Positions 1 to 8,247 of a DNA stretch of 64,000 nucleotides are shown here, piece after piece. The stretch's first letter is position 1. Every line of letters starts with the position of its first letter. Source of the stretch: JANQGG01 sp964642175 (GTDB lineage Bacteria; Bacteroidota; Chlorobiia; Chlorobiales; Chloroherpetonaceae); assembly GCA_964642175.1 (NCBI GenBank), contig CAZXOK010000004.1, positions 124,001-188,000 on the forward strand. The letters are read 5' to 3'. Made by a program: the position numbers and the translations under genes. A model generated the notes under the pieces. That model searched no databases. It was not told the DNA's origin and saw nothing but the letters and a program-made list of their open reading frames with translations.

Positions 1-1
1 C

Positions 2-1033
2 CCGACACCTCTGCAACTTTCCGACAGAGATGACGATCTGGAGAGTGATGCGTTTAAAACGCAGACCTTTTTTGTTGATCCCAATCAATCCAGGATCCGA
101 ATTGACAGGTTTATTACCGATTGTGTGGAGAATGCCACCCGTAACAAAGTTCAGCAAGGTATTACGGATGGCCGTGTGCTGGTGAATGGCCGGCCTGTTA
201 AAGCGAATTATAAAGTGAGTCCCGGTGATGAAATCCTGATCATTTACACATCACCACCGCCTCCGGAGCTTCTGCCAGAGCCGATTGACTTAGATATTAT
301 TTTCGAAGATGAAGATCTGCTGGTTGTGGATAAACCGGCAGGCATGGTGGTTCATCCTGCCTATGCCAACTGGACGGGCACCCTTGCAAATGCAGTGTTG
401 TACCATACCCAATCGAACCTCTCCAGGTTAGATGATGAACCGTTACGCCCGGGCATTATTCACCGGTTGGATAAAGACACTTCAGGATTGATTGTGGTAG
501 CCAAAAACGATGACTCCCACTACCTGATCGCCAGGCAATTTTCAGACCGGAGCATCCGAAAAAAATACAAAGCCCTGGTTTGGGGTGTTCCAAAATTGGC
601 TCAGGACACCATTAAGACCAATATTGGCCGCAGCAAGCGCGATCGAAAGCTAATGGCCAATTTCCCATACGAAGCTGCTGAAGGAAAACCCGCAGTTACC
701 GAATACCTGGTTCAGAAGGATCTGAATTACTTTTCGTTGCTGGATATTACCCTGCATACTGGCCGCACACACCAGATCCGGGCCCATATGCAACACATTC
801 ATCATCCCATTCTTGGTGATGAGGCTTATGGCGGAAAAAAAATTCATCCCTGTCGTTTCCCGCAAAGCGAGGCCTTTTTAAAAAACCTTTTTAAAGTGCT
901 GCCGCGCCAGGCCCTGCATGCTTACTACCTTGAATTCCAGCATCCAAAATCCAAACAAATTGTTACCTTTACTTCTGAGCTACCCAAAGATATGCAACTG
1001 GCTATCGATAAAATCAATCAATTGACCACTTAG
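2..1033 (+). CDS. rluD: RluD-family 23S rRNA pseudouridine synthase (5' end outside window)
   Basis: Isomerises uridines to pseudouridine in large-subunit rRNA. The reading frame is open from base 2, and the residues read before the GTG at 125 (RIDRFITDC, then VENATRNKVQQ) are the start of an S4 RNA-binding domain. GTG 125 is therefore not the true start and the gene begins upstream of the window. The catalytic block HRLDKDTSG (Asp nucleophile) lies near 461-490, and TGRTHQIRAHM near 760-790 is the second family signature. About 343 residues are visible, close to the usual full length, so little is missing. The next gene starts 6 nt after the stop, suggesting a shared transcript with the hydrolases and tmk. 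The family is certain; RluD rather than RluA or RluC specificity is inferred from the S4 domain and length. Confidence 0.9.
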   Translation, partial: PTPLQLSDRDDDLESDAFKTQTFFVDPNQSRIRIDRFITDCVENATRNKVQQGITDGRVLVNGRPVKANYKVSPGDEILIIYTSPPPPELLPEPIDLDIIFEDEDLLVVDKPAGMVVHPAYANWTGTLANAVLYHTQSNLSRLDDEPLRPGIIHRLDKDTSGLIVVAKNDDSHYLIARQFSDRSIRKKYKALVWGVPKLAQDTIKTNIGRSKRDRKLMANFPYEAAEGKPAVTEYLVQKDLNYFSLLDITLHTGRTHQIRAHMQHIHHPILGDEAYGGKKIHPCRFPQSEAFLKNLFKVLPRQALHAYYLEFQHPKSKQIVTFTSELPKDMQLAIDKINQLTT

Positions 1034-1039
1034 CGCAAT

Positions 1040-2098
1040 ATGACCGCAGTATCAAAACCTTATAATGTGTCCCATCCCTTCCCTTTTTTTTGGGTTCTCA
1101 CAGCAATTGTGCTGAGTTTGGGCATACCAGAACAGACTTTAGCTCAATCATCCCTGTTTAAGATCCTTGCCAAAGATGAACCCGTTTATGAAGCTTTGCT
1201 TTCTGCTCCAGATGGTTCCATAGACACGGTCGTCTCTTTCGACCTGACACCAATTGCTATCAGAACGTTTTTACCCTTAAATAACAAGCCGCCAAAAGTT
1301 CTGTGTGTGTTTATTCATGGCACATCAGCCCAGTCCAGGCTTTACCTGCCATTTGCAGACACACTGATGAAAAAAGGGATTGGCACGGTTCTGATTGATC
1401 TTCGGGGACACGGACTCTCCGGGGGTGAGCGGGGAAAAACCGCGGGGTTAAGTTCGTTGGTTCGTGATGTTCGCCTTGTTTTAAAGGCGCTAAAACACCA
1501 ATACCCGGATACCAAACTGGTTCTTGGCGGACACAGTCTCGGAGCCGGATTAACTTTAAAATATCTTGAATTCTTTAACGGCCTTGATGTTGATTATGTA
1601 AAACCTGATGGTTTATTGTTAATGGCCGGAGGTTTTTTAAGAGATCCGGCATGCAACGCTTTGGAAACAAATAGACTGGACAGCATACAACAATCAGGTC
1701 AGTTTGCTAAGATTTATCCGTTTTCACTGGCTGGTTTTATTCCAATGGGGTTACTTGGCCAGCAGTACTATACCCTGGAAGTGCTGTTTCCGGAAAACCA
1801 CCCTTTGGTTAAGCAAGCTATAGAGCAGGACATTTTCACCCGCAAGTATTCGTTTCAGTTTTTTTTATCCTCATTTCCGCTTAAGCCTTCATTACTCTAT
1901 CAACGATTGAAAATACCGGTTGTGCTTGTTATGGGAAAACAGGATGAGCTGATAGCAGCCTGCGACGCCATTTATTCATACAAAAAACTTCGAACATCAA
2001 AAAAACAGTTATTACTGTTCAATAGTAGCAATCATATTAACATCATCTGGGAATCGGCCGGTGCGATTGCCTGGTGGCTGAACGACATTTATGATTAA
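1040..2098 (+). CDS. exported alpha/beta hydrolase (monoacylglycerol lipase/serine aminopeptidase type)
   Basis: A 352-residue protein with an N-terminal hydrophobic segment (about residues 15-36, ending LAQS) that looks like a signal peptide or anchor, so it probably acts in the envelope. The alpha/beta hydrolase fold is shown by an oxyanion-hole motif FIHGTS, the nucleophile elbow GGHSLGAG with Ser166, Asp302 in GKQDE and His332 in SSNHIN. LRGHGLSGG is typical of the Hydrolase_4 (monoacylglycerol lipase-like) group. The substrate cannot be read from sequence; lipid esters are likeliest. It sits 6 nt after rluD and 18 nt before another hydrolase, consistent with one operon. Confidence 0.85.
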   Translation: MTAVSKPYNVSHPFPFFWVLTAIVLSLGIPEQTLAQSSLFKILAKDEPVYEALLSAPDGSIDTVVSFDLTPIAIRTFLPLNNKPPKVLCVFIHGTSAQSRLYLPFADTLMKKGIGTVLIDLRGHGLSGGERGKTAGLSSLVRDVRLVLKALKHQYPDTKLVLGGHSLGAGLTLKYLEFFNGLDVDYVKPDGLLLMAGGFLRDPACNALETNRLDSIQQSGQFAKIYPFSLAGFIPMGLLGQQYYTLEVLFPENHPLVKQAIEQDIFTRKYSFQFFLSSFPLKPSLLYQRLKIPVVLVMGKQDELIAACDAIYSYKKLRTSKKQLLLFNSSNHINIIWESAGAIAWWLNDIYD

Positions 2099-2116
2099 CC
2101 CTTATTGTAAGAAACT

Positions 2117-2968
2117 ATGTTACAGACCGAGAATAAATACATCACCCTTTCCGGTTACAAACACCGCTATATAGATTGTGGACAAGGAGACACCAGCTTG
2201 ATATTGATTCATGGCATGTCAAGTTCATTAGAAATATTTGAAAAATCGCTTCCCGTCCTTTCTAAACATATGCGGGTACTGGCCTTGGACCTGTTGGGTT
2301 TTGGGCAATCTGATAAACCACACACCGAAAATTACACGCTTGAGTTTTATGCAAATTTAATTCGCGAGTTTATTCTGAATACAGATTGCCACGGTCCCTA
2401 CAAACAAGTTGTGGTGCTTGGGCATTCTATGGGTGGTAAATACGCGCTCACCTTAAGCTTAAACTATCCGGAGTTGGTTCAAAAGGTGGTTTTAAGCAAT
2501 TCTGACGGATTTATCCATGTACCACATGTGATACGTGCAGCCAGTTTTTGGGGAATCCGGCATCTTCTTCATAAGATGATTTCGCGTCGGAATTTTGTTG
2601 AAAATGCCATGAAAAAAGTCTATCACGATCCCTCGCATATTACCAAAGACCATTTGGAGGTAAACCTTAAAATGGCCCGGGATAAACAGATATTCAGAAC
2701 CATAATGCTTTTGAATAAAAATTTTAAAAAGTTAGATTTAAAACGAACGGGCTATCGGGATAGATTGCCCGAGCTTCAAAAGCCGGTTTTAATTATCTGG
2801 GGACAGCAAGACCAGTTTCTTTCGCCAAAATCAGCCCACCTTGCTGAGCGCGAAATACAAAACTCTGAGCTCCATATTATCCCAAATTGTGGACATGCTC
2901 CCATGGTTGAAAAATCGGACATCTTTACAAAACTTATCATTGATTTTGTTTCTAAACCGACAGGCTAA
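2117..2968 (+). CDS. cytoplasmic alpha/beta hydrolase
   Basis: A 283-residue alpha/beta hydrolase without a signal peptide. Triad candidates are Ser104 in LGHSMGGK, Asp232 in WGQQDQF and His260 in NCGHAPMVE. The oxyanion-hole motif is LIHGMSSS, and LDLLGFGQSDKP is the conserved block before the elbow. It belongs to the broad family of epoxide hydrolases, meta-cleavage hydrolases and esterases; no residue points to one substrate. It is unlike the preceding hydrolase outside the motifs, so this is not a recent tandem duplication. It ends 3 nt before tmk. Confidence 0.85.
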   Translation: MLQTENKYITLSGYKHRYIDCGQGDTSLILIHGMSSSLEIFEKSLPVLSKHMRVLALDLLGFGQSDKPHTENYTLEFYANLIREFILNTDCHGPYKQVVVLGHSMGGKYALTLSLNYPELVQKVVLSNSDGFIHVPHVIRAASFWGIRHLLHKMISRRNFVENAMKKVYHDPSHITKDHLEVNLKMARDKQIFRTIMLLNKNFKKLDLKRTGYRDRLPELQKPVLIIWGQQDQFLSPKSAHLAEREIQNSELHIIPNCGHAPMVEKSDIFTKLIIDFVSKPTG

Positions 2969-2971
2969 GCT

Positions 2972-3622
2972 ATGCTGATAACCTTTGAGGGCTTGGATGG
3001 CTCAGGCAAATCCACTCAGGTCAAATTACTGAAAAAGTACCTGACCGAGGCAAATTACGAGGTATTGGCATTGCGCGAGCCCGGTGGGGTTGTTCTGGCA
3101 GAAGAGATTCGTGAGTTGCTTTTAGAATCTAAAAATGAGATTAACTCCATTACCGAGTTACTTCTGTTTTCTGCCAGTCGCTCTGAACTTATACAATCCC
3201 TTGTTAAACCGGCTCTGCAAGAAAAGAAAATCGTCATTTTGGACCGATTTTACGACTCGACGATGGCCTACCAGGGCTATGGCAGGAAATTGGATTTGGA
3301 TCAGATCAGGTTCATAAACCAGATTGCTTCCTTTGGGCTGGTGCCCGACATCACTTTTTATCTGGATATATTGCCGGAAGACTCCCTGCTTCGCAAATTT
3401 TCAGAAAAATCGCTGCCTTTATCATTCAACGACGATAATTTGCCGCTGGATCGTATGGAAAAGTCCGGTTTGGAATTTTACCATCTTGTTCGGTCGGGGT
3501 ATAAAGCCATCCTAAAACAAGAGCCCAAACGTGTGATTGAAATTGATGCCTTAAAAAAAGTGCCGGACATTCATAAAGAGATCCTTCATCATTTAAGCCC
3601 AAAGCTAAACCAGGTCTCTTAA
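2972..3622 (+). CDS. tmk: thymidylate kinase
   Basis: Phosphorylates dTMP to dTDP for DNA synthesis. The P-loop GLDGSGKST covers residues 7-15, and the DR-Y signature DRFYDSTMAYQG starts at residue 91, both diagnostic of bacterial thymidylate kinases. The length of 216 residues is typical. A LEEIREL-type helix and the REPGG motif near residue 36 (dTMP-binding loop) are present. The gene lies in a compact run with the upstream hydrolases (3 nt) and the downstream TPR gene (about 15 nt), suggesting co-transcription. Confidence 0.95.
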   Translation: MLITFEGLDGSGKSTQVKLLKKYLTEANYEVLALREPGGVVLAEEIRELLLESKNEINSITELLLFSASRSELIQSLVKPALQEKKIVILDRFYDSTMAYQGYGRKLDLDQIRFINQIASFGLVPDITFYLDILPEDSLLRKFSEKSLPLSFNDDNLPLDRMEKSGLEFYHLVRSGYKAILKQEPKRVIEIDALKKVPDIHKEILHHLSPKLNQVS

Positions 3623-3637
3623 ACAGATTAATTGTTC

Positions 3638-4528
3638 ATGATACAAACACACTATTTTAAATCGGGCAGGTTTTGGTTGCCTGTTTTACTGCTTATAACC
3701 TTATGGCCATTTCAAACCTATTGCCAAACCGTCCTTTTTGATACCGAGGCCAAAGCTGAAACCCGGGAAGCTTACCGGTTTATCCAACAAGCCAATTTGC
3801 TTGCCGATAGCGGTAAAATCGATCAGGCACTTGAAAAGTACCAGGCAGCCATAAAATTAATTCCTCAGAACCCCAGACCATACTACTATATCGGTTTTCT
3901 CAGGGCCGGGCAAGGTGAGTATCACGAAGCTGAATTGGTTTTCCAACAGGCCTTGAAGTTGTGGCCGGCTTACCCCGAAGCCAATGCATCCCTTGGAGCC
4001 ATTTATCTCCAGTATGGTGCTTATGAAAAAGCGTATCCTTTACTTAGAAAGGCTCTTAGCGAAAATCCCCGCCTTGCAGATGCCAACAATAACATGGGGG
4101 GGTATTTTTTTATGCACCTGCATAATCTGGACAGTGCAGCTTATTATTTTGAACAATCCATACGCCACGATTCTTCTTTCAGCGATGCCTACATTAACCT
4201 GGCCAATATTTACCTTCAACAATCTAAACTTGAACAAGCCGACGCGTTAAGCCGGAAAGCACTTGAACTTTCACCAAATACAGCCAGTGTCTATTTCCTG
4301 TCTGGAAATATTGCCTTCCAGTCGGATCAGTATCAAACCTCGATTGAGTTATATAAAAAAGCATTGGGTTTAAATCCTGAGCTTCATGAAATTTATTACA
4401 ACATGGGTCGGGCTTATGTAATTCTCTCAGAGCTAAACCAAGCTAAAATCCAGCTGGATAATCTAAAACCCTACAATGCCAAACTCTACACCCTGCTCAA
4501 AGAGTTAATTGAAGACAACACACCCTAA
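3638..4528 (+). CDS. exported TPR-repeat protein
   Basis: A protein of about 296 residues with an N-terminal signal peptide (hydrophobic LPVLLLITLWPFQTYCQ) followed by consecutive tetratricopeptide repeats. These are seen as recurring A...Y..A...P.....Y.N.G patterns, for example LEKYQAAIKLIPQNPRPYY and LYKKALGLNPELHEIYYNM. TPR proteins are binding scaffolds, so this one probably supports a periplasmic or outer-membrane complex. ATG 3638 is preferred; an in-frame TTG at 3632 would add two residues. It ends the run that begins with rluD and is followed by a weak AT-rich hairpin. Confidence 0.85.
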   Translation: MIQTHYFKSGRFWLPVLLLITLWPFQTYCQTVLFDTEAKAETREAYRFIQQANLLADSGKIDQALEKYQAAIKLIPQNPRPYYYIGFLRAGQGEYHEAELVFQQALKLWPAYPEANASLGAIYLQYGAYEKAYPLLRKALSENPRLADANNNMGGYFFMHLHNLDSAAYYFEQSIRHDSSFSDAYINLANIYLQQSKLEQADALSRKALELSPNTASVYFLSGNIAFQSDQYQTSIELYKKALGLNPELHEIYYNMGRAYVILSELNQAKIQLDNLKPYNAKLYTLLKELIEDNTP

Positions 4529-4546
4529 CAAAATAAATGTTAGGAG

Positions 4547-4569
4547 ATAATACTTTAAAAAGGTATTAT
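4547..4569 (+). terminator. weak AT-rich hairpin after TPR gene
   Basis: Seven-base inverted repeat ATAATAC (4547-4553) and GTATTAT (4563-4569) with a 9-nt loop and a short T stretch. It lies 18 nt after the TPR stop. The stem is AT-rich, so termination would be inefficient. Confidence 0.35.
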
Positions 4570-4573
4570 TTGC

Positions 4574-4602
4574 TTGACTTTTGAATGTTTTTTCATTACA
4601 TT
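4574..4602 (+). promoter_or_regulatory. putative sigma-70 type promoter upstream of queA
   Basis: TTGACT (4574-4579) and TACATT (4597-4602) are separated by exactly 17 bases, a good match to a vegetative -35/-10 pair. Transcription would start near 4609. This is upstream of a strong terminator-like hairpin (4629-4682) and 147 nt ahead of queA, so the transcript would either end after about 75 nt or read through into queA. Confidence 0.55.
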
Positions 4603-4628
4603 GCTTAGATATTTCTACCCAGGCAATT

Positions 4629-4682
4629 AGAATTTTTAGAAGGATACCTACAAGGATATTTCATTCTAAAAATTCTTTTTTT
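4629..4682 (+). terminator. 13-bp perfect hairpin with T-run in the queA leader
   Basis: AGAATTTTTAGAA (4629-4641) pairs perfectly with TTCTAAAAATTCT (4664-4676), followed by six more T residues (4677-4682). The loop contains two AAGGAT motifs. It sits between the putative promoter and queA, so it may be an attenuator, the end of a short leader RNA, or simply the terminator of the upstream operon. Confidence 0.6.
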
Positions 4683-4755
4683 GTTTCTGTTTCAAACACA
4701 GTGAATGCGAATTTTAGCATCCGACTAAGCTATAGAATTTTCTTCTACTCAAAAT

Positions 4756-5796
4756 ATGAGATTATCCGATTTCCGCTACAAACTTCCCAATAATGCTATA
4801 GCCGCCTACCCATCAGAACCAAGAGATGATTGCAAAATGATGGTGTTGGACCGGCGCAAAAAAGAGGTAGAGCACAAGAAGTTTGCAGATATTGTTGATT
4901 ACTTTAAAAAAGGCGACATACTGGTCTTAAACGACACGAAAGTTTTTCCGGCACGATTATTTGGTCATAAAGAAAAAACCTCGGCCAAAATTGAAGTTTT
5001 CTTATTACGTGAGCTTAATAAGCAAGCTGGTTTATGGGATGTTTTGGTTGAACCGGCCAGAAAAGTTCGTGTTGGCAATAAAATATACTTCTCACACGAT
5101 CTGATAGCTGAAGTTGTCGATAACACCACTTCAAGAGGCAGAACCATACGATTTTTGAATCCTGATATCGATATATTTCAGGTTGTTGAAGAAATAGGGC
5201 AAATGCCAATTCCCGATTACATCAAACGCGAGCCTGAAGTAATCGACAAAGAAAGATATCAAACCGTCTTTGCCCGTGTTCCGGGGGCTGTTGTTGCACC
5301 ATTATCCGGGTTGCATTTTACCAGTTCCCTGTTAAAAAGCATTCAGGACAAAGGCGTGAAAATCATTTCTCTGACACTGCATCCGGGTTTGAGCACGTTT
5401 CGCGAAGTTGAAGTGGAAGATATTTCCAAGCACAAAATGGATTCCGAGTATTACAATGTACCGTATTCATGCGCCAAGGTGATCAACGAACTCAAAGAAA
5501 AAAAATCGGGCAGGATTATTGCGTGTGGTACTACTGTGTGCCGTGCTCTGGAGGCGAATGCAACCGTGGAAGGACGCATCAAATTTGGAGAAGGCTGGAC
5601 AGATAAATTTATTTACCCACCATACGATTTTAAAGTTGTTGATGCGCTGATCACGAATTTTCATCAGCCCGAATCTACCTTGTTAATGCTGGTAAGTGCT
5701 TTTGCCGAACACGACTTCCTGATGAAAAACTACAAGCTGGCCCTGAAAAACGACTATAAATTTCTTGGTTACGGAGATGCTCAGTTTATCTACTAA
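4756..5796 (+). CDS. queA: tRNA preQ1(34) S-adenosylmethionine ribosyltransferase-isomerase
   Basis: Catalyses the penultimate step of queuosine synthesis in tRNA, transferring the ribosyl part of SAM to preQ1 at the wobble position. The 346-residue protein begins MRLSDFRYKLPNNAIA with the typical SDFxYxLP start. It contains LVLNDTKVFPARLFG, PVPPYI-like PIPDYIKRE, and the signature LHPGLSTFREVEVEDISKHKMDSEYY, plus FIYPPYDFKVVDALITNFH near the C-terminus. The length is normal. Expression may be controlled by the terminator-containing leader upstream. ispD follows after 30 nt. Confidence 0.96.
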   Translation: MRLSDFRYKLPNNAIAAYPSEPRDDCKMMVLDRRKKEVEHKKFADIVDYFKKGDILVLNDTKVFPARLFGHKEKTSAKIEVFLLRELNKQAGLWDVLVEPARKVRVGNKIYFSHDLIAEVVDNTTSRGRTIRFLNPDIDIFQVVEEIGQMPIPDYIKREPEVIDKERYQTVFARVPGAVVAPLSGLHFTSSLLKSIQDKGVKIISLTLHPGLSTFREVEVEDISKHKMDSEYYNVPYSCAKVINELKEKKSGRIIACGTTVCRALEANATVEGRIKFGEGWTDKFIYPPYDFKVVDALITNFHQPESTLLMLVSAFAEHDFLMKNYKLALKNDYKFLGYGDAQFIY

Positions 5797-5826
5797 TCTT
5801 TAGCCAAAAACCAAAGCAGATCATCT

Positions 5827-6555
5827 ATGCCTACGATTGCAGTTATTGCAGCCAGTGGATTGGGAAAGCGCATGAAACTGCAGCCCGGACAAAGCAAGCA
5901 GTACCTGAAAATTGGCCGTTACCCGGTGATCTATTACACACTAAAAGCTTTTCAGGAGGCGGCTACCGTTGATCAAATTGTTGTAGTTACTCTAAAAGAA
6001 TACTTCCCCTATCTTAAAAAACTGGCAAAAAGACACGGCTTTACAAAGCTGCGTCATATTGTTGAAGGCGGTAAAGAGCGCCAGGATTCCATTTACAATG
6101 GCCTGGTTTATCTTTCAGGCGCCTTAAAGGATTCTAATATTCAAAGCAGCACCATTCTGATTCACGACGGGGTTCGCCCTTTTATATTACCCTCAGAAAT
6201 CGATAATATCACCAATCTGACTCGAAAACACAGAGCCTGTGTACCGGCAAACAAGCCCAAAGATACCATTAAAACAATTGGTGAATCGGCTGATATTTTT
6301 GGCCAAACCCTTAATCGAAGTGAGTTAAGACAAGTTCAAACCCCTCAGGCTTTTACCTTCAATCTCATTTTTAAAGCACATCAACAGGCTAAACAAGAGC
6401 AATTCTATGCCACCGACGATGCCGCTCTACTGGAAAAATATCAGCCGGAGCATCCGATTAAGATTTACGAAATGGGGTATCACAATATCAAAATCACCAC
6501 ACCCGAAGATATTGACCTGGGTAAAATGATGTTAAAGCGTCTGAATCTGGGCTAA
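5827..6555 (+). CDS. ispD: 2-C-methyl-D-erythritol 4-phosphate cytidylyltransferase
   Basis: Transfers CMP from CTP to MEP in the non-mevalonate isoprenoid pathway. The nucleotide-binding start IAASGLGKRM (about residues 7-16) with the following KQYL, the GGKERQDSIYNGL motif, HDGVRPF from His113 and RSELRQVQTPQAF are family signatures. The length of 242 residues is normal. It lies 30 nt after queA on the same strand and ends convergent to the minus-strand PAP2-like gene; the 33-nt gap shows no clear terminator. Confidence 0.94.
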   Translation: MPTIAVIAASGLGKRMKLQPGQSKQYLKIGRYPVIYYTLKAFQEAATVDQIVVVTLKEYFPYLKKLAKRHGFTKLRHIVEGGKERQDSIYNGLVYLSGALKDSNIQSSTILIHDGVRPFILPSEIDNITNLTRKHRACVPANKPKDTIKTIGESADIFGQTLNRSELRQVQTPQAFTFNLIFKAHQQAKQEQFYATDDAALLEKYQPEHPIKIYEMGYHNIKITTPEDIDLGKMMLKRLNLG

Positions 6556-6588
6556 TCAACCGTAAACTCCTCTCCTAAATCTCAATAT

Positions 6589-7179
6589 CTACATATTCAA
6601 CCAGATCTTAGCTTCTGCATAAAGCAATCCAAAACCCATTACCGATCCGGCAAGAGTTTGCATAAACGTATGGGCTTTGAGGTGAATTCGAGACCACATC
6701 AATAACGGGGTGAGTAAAAGCAGAAATAAGGCCCAGGGTCCAAAGACCACGTATAATACGGCTATGGGAGCGGTATAGGAAGATAGATGAACACTGATTT
6801 TCCACTTAAGTGTGATAAACATCAGAAACACTGTGTTCAGGGCATAGAAAAGAAATAAGCCGCTGATAATATGTGGCGCCTGAAGCATTTTCATGATTAG
6901 GAAACCTATGAAATAGGCGGCGATAGCAATGGAAAGCGGTATTACACGTTGACTCCGTTTTGAAATATCGTAATCACTAACCCTACCGGTTTTTTTCAGG
7001 AACATCACCATAAAAGTAGGTACAAGGGTGTAAACAAGAAATATAATCCCCAGGTAAAGATAGCGATGGGTATTTTCGGGAAATTGCATCTCCAACAAAA
7101 ACCAGTATGCTGCAATTGGGACCACTATGGGATGCAAAATGCCGGAGATTAATTCAGCTAAGTTTTTTTTAATCGACAT
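6589..7179 (-). CDS. PAP2-like multi-pass membrane protein
   Basis: An integral membrane protein with about six hydrophobic segments. It resembles the phosphatidic-acid phosphatase type 2 group common in Bacteroidota: KRSQRVIP stands for the K..RP motif, KISVHLSS for the PSGH-like segment and SRIHLKAHTFMQ for SR..H. If active it would hydrolyse a membrane lipid phosphate or pyrophosphate. ATG 7179 is chosen because it gives an 11-nt overlap with the upstream gene. The alternative ATG 7272 would overlap by 104 nt and add 31 polar residues. The motifs are degenerate, so activity is uncertain. Confidence 0.75.
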   Translation of the reverse strand: MSIKKNLAELISGILHPIVVPIAAYWFLLEMQFPENTHRYLYLGIIFLVYTLVPTFMVMFLKKTGRVSDYDISKRSQRVIPLSIAIAAYFIGFLIMKMLQAPHIISGLFLFYALNTVFLMFITLKWKISVHLSSYTAPIAVLYVVFGPWALFLLLLTPLLMWSRIHLKAHTFMQTLAGSVMGFGLLYAEAKIWLNM

Positions 7180-7855
7180 TGAAGAAGCGCTGTCCTCCGG
7201 CTGAGTCTGATCGATGATCCCTTCCATGTTTTCCAACGGATAATGTGACAATAAATTTTCCTTCTGTTTCACGAAAATTCCTTACGCCCAAAACATTTGT
7301 AATTCCATAATTTAATAAGATTGAGCCGGTTTGATGCTCTTTTAACAATTTTGTTAAATCAAACTGAAGTGAGACCGGCCGAACTTCATCGCCAAACATC
7401 ATAAATGCCGGCTTGTATCTGAGATGCGTGATATTTTCCGATAATTTTGTCAGGAGCTTATGTCGACCGTATCTCGAGTTGCAAACACTTTGTTTAACTT
7501 TATCACTCACCAGGTGTTTTGTAGAGCCAGGCACAATAGAAATTTTACCGGCTAGCTCCAGTATTGCTATGTGTCTTCCACCGATAACTGTTAGTTCTGA
7601 AACATGGAGAGGAATATGGTAAAAAGTAGCTTTATTTTTTCCTTCAATTAAAAAAAACTTGAAATCGAAGTAATGATCATGAACAACAAGGTGTGGTTTT
7701 TGAACTTCACTATCGCGCTTGATGGCCAGTTCCAGAAAAACATTGAGCGCTTTTTCAGGAATAGTGATCTCTGTCTCAAAATAAGAAGACTTTCCGGGGC
7801 CTTTGCGTTTTACTTTAACTGCTTTAGCAACGGTTTTTAATAAATTTTTTATCAT
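7169..7855 (-). CDS. conserved hypothetical protein
   Basis: A 228-residue protein that I do not recognise. It has a basic N-terminus (MIKNLLKTVAKAVKVKRKGPG) and alternating hydrophobic/polar stretches suggesting a mainly beta fold, with no signal peptide or transmembrane helix. Its end overlaps the start of the PAP2-like gene by 11 nt, so the two are probably translated from one mRNA. A role at the membrane surface would fit the basic start and its partner, but that is inference. Confidence 0.65.
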   Translation of the reverse strand: MIKNLLKTVAKAVKVKRKGPGKSSYFETEITIPEKALNVFLELAIKRDSEVQKPHLVVHDHYFDFKFFLIEGKNKATFYHIPLHVSELTVIGGRHIAILELAGKISIVPGSTKHLVSDKVKQSVCNSRYGRHKLLTKLSENITHLRYKPAFMMFGDEVRPVSLQFDLTKLLKEHQTGSILLNYGITNVLGVRNFRETEGKFIVTLSVGKHGRDHRSDSAGGQRFFNVD

Positions 7856-8021
7856 GGCTCATAAAATACGTTACTATTGGAACTCAAAAAAACGCCATAA
7901 AATTTAAGGAAAGTTCATTGACGCTCAAAGTGTTATTTCTTCCGGATAAAATGCTTCTACTATAAACCTGATCATGAGTTTAAATATTGACCGCGATATT
8001 TTAATTTCAAATTAATTTTTG

Positions 8022-8027
8022 TATAAT
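8022..8027 (+). promoter_or_regulatory. -10 box upstream of tandem tRNA-Leu genes
   Basis: A perfect TATAAT hexamer lies 13 nt before the first tRNA-Leu, which would give a start near 8034. No good -35 sits 16-18 nt upstream; a TTGACC at 7987 is too far away. Confidence 0.45.
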
Positions 8028-8040
8028 TGTGATCCTTGCT

Positions 8041-8122
8041 GCGAGAGTGGTGGAATTGGTATACACGCTAGTCTTAGGAACTAGTGCCGCAAGGCTTAAG
8101 GGTTCGAGTCCCTTCTCTCGTA
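8041..8122 (+). tRNA. tRNA-Leu (anticodon TAG)
   Basis: A complete cloverleaf of 82 nt. The acceptor GCGAGAG pairs with CTCTCGT (one G-T wobble) and the discriminator is A8122. The anticodon stem is CTAGT/ACTAG with TAG in the loop. A long class II variable arm (TGCCGCAAGGCTTAAG) and the T-loop GGTTCGAGTCC are present. CCA is not encoded. It is followed 10 nt later by a second tRNA-Leu. Confidence 0.93.
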
Positions 8123-8132
8123 CTGGTTATTT

Positions 8133-8218
8133 GCCAAAGTGGTGGAATTGGTAGACGCGCTGGATTCAAAATCCAGTGGGCTTCATCGCCCGTGTGGGTT
8201 CGAGTCCCACCTTTGGTA
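8133..8218 (+). tRNA. tRNA-Leu (anticodon CAA)
   Basis: A class II tRNA of 86 nt. The acceptor GCCAAAG pairs with CTTTGGT and the discriminator is A8218. The anticodon stem is CTGGA/TCCAG with loop TTCAAAA (anticodon CAA). The variable arm TGGGCTTCATCGCCCG and T-arm GTGGGTTCGAGTCCCAC are clear. Together with the preceding gene it reads codons CUA and UUG. It ends about 30 nt before the convergent DUF2851 gene. Confidence 0.94.
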
Positions 8219-8247
8219 CAAAATGCCCCCTACAAAATGCCCCCAAC

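Noticed and set aside
4603..4755. preQ1 riboswitch upstream of queA
   Set aside because: The terminator hairpin is present but I see neither the preQ1-I pseudoknot pattern nor another known aptamer, so only a leader/attenuator is reported.
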